NCBI GenBank assembly: GCA_031268255.1
Contig: JAIRXO010000033.1
Coordinates: 1-5,784, forward strand
Length of the DNA stretch: 5,784 nt
Reading direction: 5' to 3'
From: Spirochaetaceae bacterium
GTDB lineage: Bacteria; Spirochaetota; Spirochaetia; Treponematales; Breznakiellaceae
Made by a program: the position numbers and the translations under genes. Of the stretch, positions 1-5,784 are shown piece after piece (within the stretch, counting starts at the first letter, position 1; each line of letters starts with the position of its first letter). Below the pieces are notes generated by a model that saw only the letters and a list, made by a program, of their open reading frames with translations, was not told the DNA's origin and ran no database searches.

Positions 1-1078
1 AATAGCCAGGGAAATAGACCGGGACGAGGTAAAGCTCCTTGTTCTTGACGAACCGACAGCGGTCCTTACCGAAAGCGAGGCGGATATACTGCTTGCGGCC
101 CTCAGGCGGCTTGCCGCCGAAGGTATAGCGATTATCTTTATTTCCCACAGACTGCAGGAGATAAGCGGGATAGCCGACCGGGTCGTGGTACTCAGGGACG
201 GACGCATCATCAGGGATATTGCCAACGACAATCTTAAAGTCGCTGATATTGCCTCCTGGATGGTCGGCAGGGAACTGGACCAGACCCCTGCCGCGGCGGC
301 GGTGGAGACTTCTTCTGAGGCCACCCTGCTTGTGGAACATCTGTGGGTGGATATGCCCGGAGAAACCGTGCGGGATGTTTCCTTTTCGGTAAAGAAAGGA
401 GAAATCTTCGGCATCGGGGGGCTGGCCGGTCAGGGCAAGCTGGGAATCCCCAACGGCATCATGGGGCTTTACCCCGCCGGTGGAAGAGCCGTCCTTGACG
501 GTAAAGACATTCCCCTTGGGTCTCCCAAGGCAGCCCTGGACGCGGGCATGGCCTTTGTTTCGGAGGACCGCCGGGGCGTGGGGCTGCTTCTTGACGAAAG
601 CCTTGACTGGAACATAGCCTTTGGCGCCATGCAGACCCACGGCGACTATCTCAAGTCCTATTTTGGGGGGCTTTTCAGGCTCAGGGACGAAAAGGCCATG
701 CGGGAGCTGGCCGACGAATATATTGCCAAACTGGAAATACGGTGTACGAGCTGCAAGCAGCCCGCCAAGGAGCTTTCCGGGGGGAACCAGCAAAAGGTCT
801 GCCTTTCCAAGGCCTTTGCCCTCAACCCCAAGCTCCTTTTTGTTTCCGAACCGACCCGGGGCATAGACGTAGGCGCGAAGAAAATCGTCCTCGATGTGCT
901 TAAACACTACAACCGGGACAGGGGAACCACCATAATCATGGTCTCAAGCGAGCTGGAAGAACTGCGCTCAATCTGCGGCCGTGTCGCCATTGTTGACGAG
1001 GGCCGCATTGCCGGCATACTGAGTCCGCGCGCGCCGATAACCGAATTCGGGCTTCTCATGTCAGGGGTAAAAGCATGA
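1..1078 (+). CDS. Sugar-type ABC importer, double-cassette ATP-binding protein (5' truncated by window edge)
   Basis: This is the cytoplasmic ATPase of a CUT2-like (RbsA/MglA-type) importer and powers the two permeases that follow. The reading frame is open from base 2, giving 358 residues. Such proteins are usually about 500 residues, so roughly 140 N-terminal residues lie outside. The first cassette keeps its Walker B and D-loop (LLVLDEPTAVLTESE, window residues 12-26) and H-loop (SHRL, 48-51). The second cassette has a Walker A-like GLAGQGKLG (140-148), the signature LSGGNQQKV (258-266), a Walker B-like LLFVSEPTRGID (278-289) and SSELEE in place of the H-loop. In the second cassette the Walker A Ser/Thr is Leu, the Walker B Asp is Ser282 and the H-loop His is Ser316, so that site is probably weak or inactive, while the first looks catalytic. 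Such asymmetry is known in this family. The GTG at 185 is internal, because conserved motifs lie upstream in the same frame. The gene ends in an ATGA overlap with the first permease. The substrate is unknown. Confidence 0.93.
   Translation, partial: IAREIDRDEVKLLVLDEPTAVLTESEADILLAALRRLAAEGIAIIFISHRLQEISGIADRVVVLRDGRIIRDIANDNLKVADIASWMVGRELDQTPAAAAVETSSEATLLVEHLWVDMPGETVRDVSFSVKKGEIFGIGGLAGQGKLGIPNGIMGLYPAGGRAVLDGKDIPLGSPKAALDAGMAFVSEDRRGVGLLLDESLDWNIAFGAMQTHGDYLKSYFGGLFRLRDEKAMRELADEYIAKLEIRCTSCKQPAKELSGGNQQKVCLSKAFALNPKLLFVSEPTRGIDVGAKKIVLDVLKHYNRDRGTTIIMVSSELEELRSICGRVAIVDEGRIAGILSPRAPITEFGLLMSGVKA
1063..1067 (+). promoter_or_regulatory. Ribosome binding site of the first permease
   Basis: AGGGG lies 7 bases before the ATG at 1075, inside the last codons of the ATPase gene. 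It supports the start that overlaps the ATPase stop codon and suggests translational coupling. Confidence 0.65.
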
Positions 1079-2136
1079 GTGATACAACTTTTAACGCCAA
1101 ACTAAGGGAATTTATCACCGACTTTGGGTGGCCGAGGCTCATCATTTTTTTCTTTGTCGTCGCCCTCTTTATCGCCGCTCCCTTTGTGGGAGTCAGGGTG
1201 GATAATTCCCTCAAGGATGTACTGGTCCGTTTTGGCCAGAACGGGGTCATGGTCCTGGCCATGGTGCCCATGATGCAGGCCGGCGCGGGGCTCAACTTCG
1301 GGCTGCCAGTGGGCATCATCGCGGGTCTTTTGGGCTCTACCCTGGCTATGGAATTCCACTTGACCGGCGCCGCGGGTTTTTTTGGCGCGGTGGTTTTGAG
1401 TATGCCCTTTGCCATATGTTTCGGCCTCCTGTACGGCCTTCTTCTTAACAAGGTCAAGGGCGAGGAAATGACCATAGCGATGTATGTGGGGTTTTCCATA
1501 GTAACCTTTATGGCCATCATGTGGCTCGCCCTCCCGTACCGGAATCCTACTATGGTATGGGGCTACAGCGGCCAGGGCCTAAGGACCACCATTACCCTTG
1601 ACGGGTACTGGGCAAAGATACTGAACAATTTTCTGGTTATCAGGGCAGGGCCCAATTTTGAATTCCCCACAGGCAGCATACTGTTCTTTGGCCTCATGGC
1701 GTTTATCATGTGGCTCTTTATGCGCAGCCGTACCGGAACGGCCCTTACCGCGGTAGGATCAAATCCCGATTTTGCCAGGGCCGGCGGCGTCTCGGCAAAT
1801 CACATGAGAACCGTCAGCGTTGTCATGTCCACGATTTTCGGCGCTATTGGCATACTTACCTACCAGCAGAGCTTTGGTTTTATACAGCTTTACAATGCCC
1901 CGCTCTACATGGCCTTTCCGGCAGTGGCCGCCGTGCTGCTCGGCGGCGCGTCGGTAAACAAGGCGGGCATACTCAATGTCGTGGTAGGAACTTTCCTTGT
2001 CCAGAGCATACTCGCCATGACCCCGTCGGTAATCAACAATATACTCAGGACCGATATGTCCGAAGTTATACGCATACTCATATCCAACGGTATGATTATC
2101 TACGCCCTCACGCGCAGAACAAAGGTGACCAAATGA
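1075..2136 (+). CDS. ABC transporter permease, first subunit (BPD_transp_2 / RbsC-like)
   Basis: An inner-membrane permease of 353 residues that should form half of the translocation channel. About eight to ten hydrophobic segments are visible, roughly at residues 20-40, 55-70, 72-92, 97-125, 132-153, 200-217, 241-262, 275-296, 298-315 and 330-347. The cytoplasmic loop after the sixth segment carries the family pattern RTGTALTAVGSNPDFARAGG (219-238), the likely contact with the ATPase. LLGGASVNKAG (288-298) near the C-terminus is also typical of BPD_transp_2 proteins. The glycine-rich AGAGLNFGLPVG (69-80) has a counterpart in the second permease (GMGINFG), which points to paralogous subunits. 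The start is an ATG overlapping the ATPase stop as ATGA, behind a good ribosome binding site. The length is normal for the family (about 320-360). The transported substrate cannot be read from the sequence; a sugar or nucleoside is plausible. Confidence 0.92.
   Translation: MSDTTFNAKLREFITDFGWPRLIIFFFVVALFIAAPFVGVRVDNSLKDVLVRFGQNGVMVLAMVPMMQAGAGLNFGLPVGIIAGLLGSTLAMEFHLTGAAGFFGAVVLSMPFAICFGLLYGLLLNKVKGEEMTIAMYVGFSIVTFMAIMWLALPYRNPTMVWGYSGQGLRTTITLDGYWAKILNNFLVIRAGPNFEFPTGSILFFGLMAFIMWLFMRSRTGTALTAVGSNPDFARAGGVSANHMRTVSVVMSTIFGAIGILTYQQSFGFIQLYNAPLYMAFPAVAAVLLGGASVNKAGILNVVVGTFLVQSILAMTPSVINNILRTDMSEVIRILISNGMIIYALTRRTKVTK
2121..2128 (+). promoter_or_regulatory. Ribosome binding site that fixes the start of the second permease
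   Basis: AAAGGTGA sits 4 bases before the ATG at 2133. The same frame stays open back to about 1710, but that upstream part lies wholly inside the first permease gene and reads as low-complexity nonsense. This site and the ATGA overlap therefore decide the true start. Confidence 0.7.
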
Positions 2137-3248
2137 AAGAGGCCAAAAAAACATTCAATCTGTTCCGCTTCCTTGCGGATAACGCCGTAGTGGTTATCTT
2201 TGTCATCATTACCCTGACGGCGATTCCCATTTCGGGCCTTTCCTTTATTTCCATAACCCAGGAGATATTTACCCGCATAGGCCGGAACTGCTTTTTGGTA
2301 TTCAGCCTGATCCTTCCCATTATGGCGGGCATGGGCATTAACTTCGGTATGGTATTAGGCGCCATGGCAGGACAAATCGGCCTTATATTTGCCGTTGACT
2401 GGAACATAATCGGCGTACCCGGCCTTGTTTTCGCCTCCCTCATAGGCATGCCCATAGCGGCCTGTCTCGGAGCCCTGGCAGGACAGATTCTAAACCGCGC
2501 CAGAGGCAGGGAAATGGTTACCGGCTATATACTGGGTTTTTTTATGGACGGCTTTTATCAACTGGTGGTCCTCTACCTTATGGGCCCCATCATCCCCGTT
2601 CATTCGCTTAACATTACCCTGAGCCGGGGCTACGGCATACGCAATACCCTGAACCTCGACGTTATGCGCCAGTCCCTTGACAGGCTCCTGCCCCTGCGCC
2701 TTGGGTCCATAAGCCTTCCTGTCGCCAATTATCTGGTCATCGCCGCCCTCTGCGTTTTTATAGTCTGGTTCAGAAAAACAAAACTCGGCCAGGATATGCG
2801 GGCCGTGGGGCAGAACCAGGGCGTGGCCCACGCCGCGGGTATCCCCGTAGACCGGACAAGAATCATAGCCATAGTCATTTCTACCGTGCTTGCCAGCATA
2901 GGCCAGATCATCTTCCTCCAGAACATGGGGAACATGGCGACCTATAACGCCCACAAGCAGACCGGCTTCTTCGCCGCGGCGGCCATACTCGTCGGCGGCG
3001 CTTCGGTGAGCAAGGCGACCATACCGAATGTCTTTATCGGCACCGTGCTGCTCCACCTCATGTACATAGTCGTCCCCAGGGCGGGAACCAATCTTTTTGG
3101 CGATGCCCAGATAGGCGAATTTTTCAGGGACGCCTTCAGCTATGCTATCATAGCCCTGGCCCTGGTCCTCCATGCCTGGCGCAAACGGGCAAACGCCGAA
3201 TTCGCCCGGGCGGGACTCCGGGGCGGCGTGGAAGCGGGCGGAGAATAA
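2133..3248 (+). CDS. ABC transporter permease, second subunit (BPD_transp_2 family)
   Basis: The second inner-membrane permease (371 residues) probably pairs with the preceding one to make a heteromeric channel. The N-terminus is short and basic (MKEAKKTFNLFRF). Hydrophobic segments lie near residues 18-35, 53-72, 74-92, 94-117, 130-150, 188-203, 231-255, 268-287, 290-305 and 333-349. The ATPase-contact loop reads KTKLGQDMRAVGQNQGVAHA (205-224), parallel to the first permease. ILVGGASVSKA (275-285) matches LLGGASVNKA there. The C-terminal tail after about 350 is basic, then glycine-rich, and probably cytoplasmic. The start at 2133 was chosen because it overlaps the previous stop as ATGA and has a Shine-Dalgarno sequence; a longer open frame upstream is an artefact of the overlapping gene. 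Two distinct permeases beside one double ATPase differ from the single-permease ribose system and are closer to nucleoside-type or other two-permease sugar importers. The substrate is unresolved. Confidence 0.92.
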   Translation: MKEAKKTFNLFRFLADNAVVVIFVIITLTAIPISGLSFISITQEIFTRIGRNCFLVFSLILPIMAGMGINFGMVLGAMAGQIGLIFAVDWNIIGVPGLVFASLIGMPIAACLGALAGQILNRARGREMVTGYILGFFMDGFYQLVVLYLMGPIIPVHSLNITLSRGYGIRNTLNLDVMRQSLDRLLPLRLGSISLPVANYLVIAALCVFIVWFRKTKLGQDMRAVGQNQGVAHAAGIPVDRTRIIAIVISTVLASIGQIIFLQNMGNMATYNAHKQTGFFAAAAILVGGASVSKATIPNVFIGTVLLHLMYIVVPRAGTNLFGDAQIGEFFRDAFSYAIIALALVLHAWRKRANAEFARAGLRGGVEAGGE

Positions 3249-3253
3249 GGGGA
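3247..3253 (+). promoter_or_regulatory. Ribosome binding site of the small anchored protein
   Basis: AAGGGGA overlaps the stop codon of the second permease and lies 4 bases before the ATG at 3258. It supports both that start and membership of the transporter operon. Confidence 0.65.
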
Positions 3254-3257
3254 AAGC

Positions 3258-3728
3258 ATGGACACCACGATTTTTTTGGCAAAGCGCCGCCTCGTAATAC
3301 GGGCCGCCATTACAGTCCTCTGGATAGGGCTTGGCGCGCTGATATTTGTTTTTAACCGGGGCCATACCCTCCTGGTGGATAACCGGAACCAGGAAGGCAT
3401 CGCCAGGGCGCCTGATCTTATCCAGGTATCGGTTGATTCAGGCAGGTCTCTGGAATTCTTCCGGGGGGACAGGGACCGCTTTACCGTAACCGGATCAAAA
3501 CACCAGATCAGAATCGCGTTCAGTGACGGGACGCCGGATTTTACCGGAACCTTTATACTCCCCATACGGGACGATATGTACATACTCTCGGTGCCCAAAA
3601 TGATAAACGGCATTGAACCCTTTGTGGAAGTGTTCCATTCCGTCCCCGAACCGAGGGACCCCGGCGAGGATGTCCTTCCTTCCGAGACGGAATTCCCTGA
3701 CGATGACCCGGAAACACTCAGCCCCTAG
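3258..3728 (+). CDS. Small single-pass membrane-anchored protein of unknown function in the ABC operon
   Basis: I do not recognise a characterised family. The 156-residue protein has a basic N-terminus (K9, R10, R11, R15), one hydrophobic segment at about 13-32, and then a soluble region. The positive-inside rule predicts N-in/C-out topology, with residues 33-156 outside the inner membrane. No lipobox cysteine is present; in fact the protein has no cysteine. Residues 36-125 alternate polar and hydrophobic positions, as expected of a beta-rich domain. The last 26 residues (131-156) contain ten Asp/Glu and several Pro, so the tail is probably disordered. It follows the second permease by 9 bp with a strong ribosome binding site, so it is almost certainly co-transcribed with the importer. 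An accessory role at the transporter (docking the binding protein or stabilising the permeases) is inference only. It may belong to a DUF family seen beside spirochaete sugar transporters (possibly DUF6672; recalled, not verified). Confidence 0.8.
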   Translation: MDTTIFLAKRRLVIRAAITVLWIGLGALIFVFNRGHTLLVDNRNQEGIARAPDLIQVSVDSGRSLEFFRGDRDRFTVTGSKHQIRIAFSDGTPDFTGTFILPIRDDMYILSVPKMINGIEPFVEVFHSVPEPRDPGEDVLPSETEFPDDDPETLSP

Positions 3729-3737
3729 GCCGGACGA

Positions 3738-3773
3738 TTCACTTGGCCGCTGTTTTGGTATATACTTTTCTAT
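3738..3773 (+). promoter_or_regulatory. Candidate sigma-70-type promoter for ndk, predicting a leaderless or near-leaderless transcript
   Basis: TTCACT (3738-3743, 4 of 6 to the -35 consensus) and TATACT (3761-3766, 5 of 6 to the -10 consensus) are separated by exactly 17 bases. A TGG at 3756-3758 precedes an overlapping TATATA (3759-3764), an alternative extended -10 register. Counting from TATACT, +1 falls at about 3773-3774, on the ndk ATG itself. The region just upstream of the ATG is T/A-rich with no Shine-Dalgarno sequence, which fits a leaderless message. The promoter was found by eye only. Confidence 0.45.
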
Positions 3774-4211
3774 ATGGAAAGAACATTTGTTATGTTGAAG
3801 CCGGGCGTGCTGTCCCGGCGCATTGTGGGAGAACTTATCACCCGTTTTGAAAGAAAGGGCCTTAAAATAACGGCCCTTAAATTGATGACCATAGACCGGC
3901 CCCTGTGCGCCGCCCATTACGCCGAACACCAGGGCAGGGATTTTTACGAAAAACTGGTGGAGTATACGGTGTCAGGGCCGGTACTTGCCTTTGTCCTTGA
4001 AGGGCCCGGAGCCATAGCCATGGTACGCCTCATGATAGGGCCGACAAGCGGCGCCGGGCCGGGAACCATACGGGGCGATTACGCCCGCCAGACAAGGCTC
4101 AACGTGGTCCATGCCTCTGATTCCCCGGAAAGCGCGGCAAGGGAAATCCCCCTCTTTTTTAAGCCTGAAGAAATCATAAGCTGGGACGACGGCAATGACG
4201 CCTGGTTTTGA
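3774..4211 (+). CDS. ndk: Nucleoside diphosphate kinase
   Basis: A cytoplasmic enzyme that moves the gamma-phosphate from ATP to other (d)NDPs through a phosphohistidine, balancing NTP and dNTP pools. The 145 residues cover the whole family fold. The active-site segment NVVHASDSP has catalytic His113 and fits the family signature N-x-x-H-[GA]-S-D. Other conserved positions are Lys9 (in MLKP), Tyr49 and Phe57 (in HYAEHQGRDFYE), Arg85, Thr91, Arg100 (in GTIRGD) and Asn110. Differences from most relatives: KPD reads KPG, HGSDS reads HASDS, and the loop between Thr91 and PGTIRGD is about two residues shorter, which helps explain the slightly small size (usual is about 140-150). The start at 3774 gives the typical MERTFVM opening; no ribosome binding site precedes it. 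The 3' end overlaps the peptidase start by 17 bp, so the two genes are probably co-transcribed from the promoter-like site just upstream. Confidence 0.96.
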   Translation: MERTFVMLKPGVLSRRIVGELITRFERKGLKITALKLMTIDRPLCAAHYAEHQGRDFYEKLVEYTVSGPVLAFVLEGPGAIAMVRLMIGPTSGAGPGTIRGDYARQTRLNVVHASDSPESAAREIPLFFKPEEIISWDDGNDAWF

Positions 4212-5784
4212 GCCGGGGCCTCAGGGCGCTTCGGAGCCTCCCCTCTGGGACCTCAGGTCCATATATCCTTCCTTTGACGACCCTTCCTGCACGGGGGACA
4301 AGGAACGCCTCAGACGCGGGGCGCGGGAATTTCTGGACCTTCTCAGCAAACCCCTTCCCCCGGACAGGGCAGAGGCGCTTCCTGTTCTGCGCGCCCTCCT
4401 TGACGCTTACAAAGAAACAGGGGACATCGCGGAAAACCTCCGCGCCTATGCCGAGGCGGTGTATACCGCCGATACAGGGGATACCAGAGCGTTACACGAA
4501 ATCAACGAACTGGAAACCCTGGTCCTCCCCTTTAACCGGGCTCTGGTTCTTTTCAGGAAGCGCCTGGCCGAAAGAGAGGACCTGGTTCTCTCCCTGCTTG
4601 AAGAAGGAGAGCCCCTGGCCGGAGATGAATTTTTTCTCCGGGATGCAATACAAAGGGCGCGGTACCAAATGGACGAGGACCTTGAGGACCTGGCAAACGA
4701 TCTGTGCCGTTCCGGGGCTGACGCCTGGTCCCGGCTTCATGACGCCATTTCGTCCTCGCTGAGTGTACTCTGGGACAAAGAATCAGGCGAAACAAAAACA
4801 GTAAGCGCCCTCAGGGATATGGCCTTTCATCCCGAGCGCGGCGTGCGGGAAAAAGCCTACCATGCCGAACTCGAAGCCTGGGCTTCCATGGAAACGCCCC
4901 TGGCCGCATCCCTTAACGGTATCAAAGGCTGGGCTCTTGCCCTTGACTCAAGGCGGCTCTGGCCCTCGCCTCTGGAAAAATCGCTTTTCCAGTCGAGAAT
5001 AACGGGCGCCACCTTTAACGCCCTCCTTTCGGCGATGGAAAGCTCCCTTCCCCTGTTCAGGCGCTACCTTAAAAGCAAGGCGAAGCTCCTGGGGCTTGAT
5101 TCCCTCGCCTTTTTTGATCTTTTCGCCCCGCTGTCCCTTGACAGTGCCGGGGATTCCGGCGCGAAGGAGGGCCCGGCGCCGGGAATCAAACGCTGGACCT
5201 GGGAAGAAAGCGGGGAATTTATAGAGCGGTGTTTTGATTCCTTTGATACCGGCATGGGAACATTTGCCCGCCATGCCTTTGCCTTTTCGTGGATTGACGC
5301 CCGGAGGAGAAAGGGAAAAGTCGGCGGCGCGTACTGCACTGATTTTCCCCTGGCCGGAGAATCCCGCATACTCTGTAATTTTGAAGGTTCCTTTGATTCG
5401 GTTACCACGACGGCCCACGAACTGGGCCACGCCTGGCATCACGAACTCATCAAGGATCTTCCCCGTACCCAGAATCAGTATCCCATGACCCTGGCGGAAA
5501 CGGCGAGTATCTTTGCCGAAACGGTCGTATTTGAGGCGGCCCTGCGTGACGCCGGGGACGCGGAAAGAATACGCCTCATAGAAGGCAGCCTCAAGGATTC
5601 CTGTCAGGTTATCTGTGATATACTTTCCAGATTCTATTTTGAAAAAGAAGTTTTTGCCCGGAGAGACCGGGGCGAAATCGGCCCGGCTGAATTATGCGCT
5701 ATCATGACCGGCGCCCAGAAGGCAAGCTATGGGGACGGCCTGGACGAAAAATTCCTTCATCCCTATATGTGGGCCGTAAAGAGC
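4195..5784 (+). CDS. pepF: M3-family oligoendopeptidase F-like zinc metallopeptidase (3' end outside window)
   Basis: A cytoplasmic zinc peptidase of the thimet-oligopeptidase/PepF type that degrades short peptides. The frame is open from 4195 through the last base, giving 530 residues; relatives are about 560-610, so only the C-terminal tail is missing. The N-terminus shows the family opening LWDLRSIYPSFD (17-28). The catalytic part has GGAYCT (377-382), the zinc motif HELGH (His408, Glu409, His412) followed by AWHH, and the third ligand Glu435 in TLAETASIFAET. LHPYMWA (521-527) matches the conserved C-terminal substrate-binding region. A Gly/Ala/Pro/Asp-rich stretch at about 316-330 looks like a small insertion. 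ATG 4195 is the only ATG or GTG between the in-frame stop at 4177 and the conserved WDL, so the start is well constrained although its ribosome binding site is weak (GGG at 4183). It overlaps ndk by 17 bp, suggesting translational coupling. The exact PepF subclass is uncertain. Confidence 0.93.
   Translation, partial: MTPGFEPGPQGASEPPLWDLRSIYPSFDDPSCTGDKERLRRGAREFLDLLSKPLPPDRAEALPVLRALLDAYKETGDIAENLRAYAEAVYTADTGDTRALHEINELETLVLPFNRALVLFRKRLAEREDLVLSLLEEGEPLAGDEFFLRDAIQRARYQMDEDLEDLANDLCRSGADAWSRLHDAISSSLSVLWDKESGETKTVSALRDMAFHPERGVREKAYHAELEAWASMETPLAASLNGIKGWALALDSRRLWPSPLEKSLFQSRITGATFNALLSAMESSLPLFRRYLKSKAKLLGLDSLAFFDLFAPLSLDSAGDSGAKEGPAPGIKRWTWEESGEFIERCFDSFDTGMGTFARHAFAFSWIDARRRKGKVGGAYCTDFPLAGESRILCNFEGSFDSVTTTAHELGHAWHHELIKDLPRTQNQYPMTLAETASIFAETVVFEAALRDAGDAERIRLIEGSLKDSCQVICDILSRFYFEKEVFARRDRGEIGPAELCAIMTGAQKASYGDGLDEKFLHPYMWAVKS

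Noticed and set aside
185..187. GTG as the start of the ATPase
   Set aside because: The same frame upstream encodes a Walker B, D-loop and H-loop, so the gene begins before the window and this GTG is an internal valine.
1710..2132. Open frame extending the second permease upstream by 141 residues
   Set aside because: It lies wholly inside the first permease gene, encodes Arg/Gly/His-rich non-membrane sequence, and the ATGA overlap plus ribosome binding site at 2121-2128 mark the start at 2133.
1145..3277. Runs of seven T or A (1145-1151, 1377-1383, 2145-2151, 2537-2543, 3271-3277) as possible phase-variable slippage tracts
   Set aside because: Most encode Phe or Lys in membrane proteins and are spread over several genes; seven bases is short for phase variation and all frames are intact.
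2490..3365. A long (291-residue) minus-strand open frame opposite the second permease
   Set aside because: It is the antisense shadow of a GC-biased membrane-protein gene, with low-complexity content and no recognisable motif.
3728..3757. Possible terminator between the small anchored protein gene and ndk (GGCC repeated around a 13-base loop, followed by TGTTTT)
   Set aside because: The stem is only 4 bp with a long loop and a poor T-tract, and it overlaps the promoter-like site; it is too weak to call.
4208..4762. A 184-residue + strand frame after ndk
   Set aside because: It overlaps the M3 peptidase in another frame, is rich in Pro/Arg/Trp/Ser without any motif, and the peptidase frame has clear family motifs throughout.

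Overview
The window looks like an ordinary bacterial chromosome segment with about 99% coding density and every gene on the + strand. The GC-moderate composition and the combination of gene families resemble spirochaetes of the Treponema group. That assignment rests on family recall and was not computed.

Layout. (1) Positions 1-3728 hold the downstream part of an ABC-importer operon of the CUT2/simple-sugar type. It begins with the 3' end of a double-cassette ATPase (1-1078), followed by two different membrane permeases (1075-2136 and 2133-3248). Each permease start overlaps the preceding stop as ATGA. A small protein with one membrane anchor and an external domain follows (3258-3728), only 9 bp after the second permease. 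The substrate-binding protein is not in the window; it is probably upstream, so the substrate cannot be named. (2) A 45-bp gap (3729-3773) holds a promoter-like sequence whose predicted +1 falls on or one base before the next ATG. (3) Positions 3774-5784 hold a nucleoside diphosphate kinase (3774-4211) overlapped by 17 bp by an M3-family zinc oligopeptidase (4195 to beyond the window end).

How the genes work together: the two permeases probably form a heteromeric membrane channel driven by the double ATPase, and the small anchored protein may be an accessory subunit at the outer face of the inner membrane. The kinase and the peptidase are cytoplasmic housekeeping enzymes (NTP balance and peptide turnover). 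They look co-transcribed, with no obvious functional link to the transporter.

No RNA genes, mobile elements, CRISPR arrays or significant repeats were seen, and no gene-free stretch exceeds 45 bp. The points most worth a second look are the probable leaderless ndk transcript, the unrecognised anchored protein tied to the transporter, and the degenerate second ATPase site.
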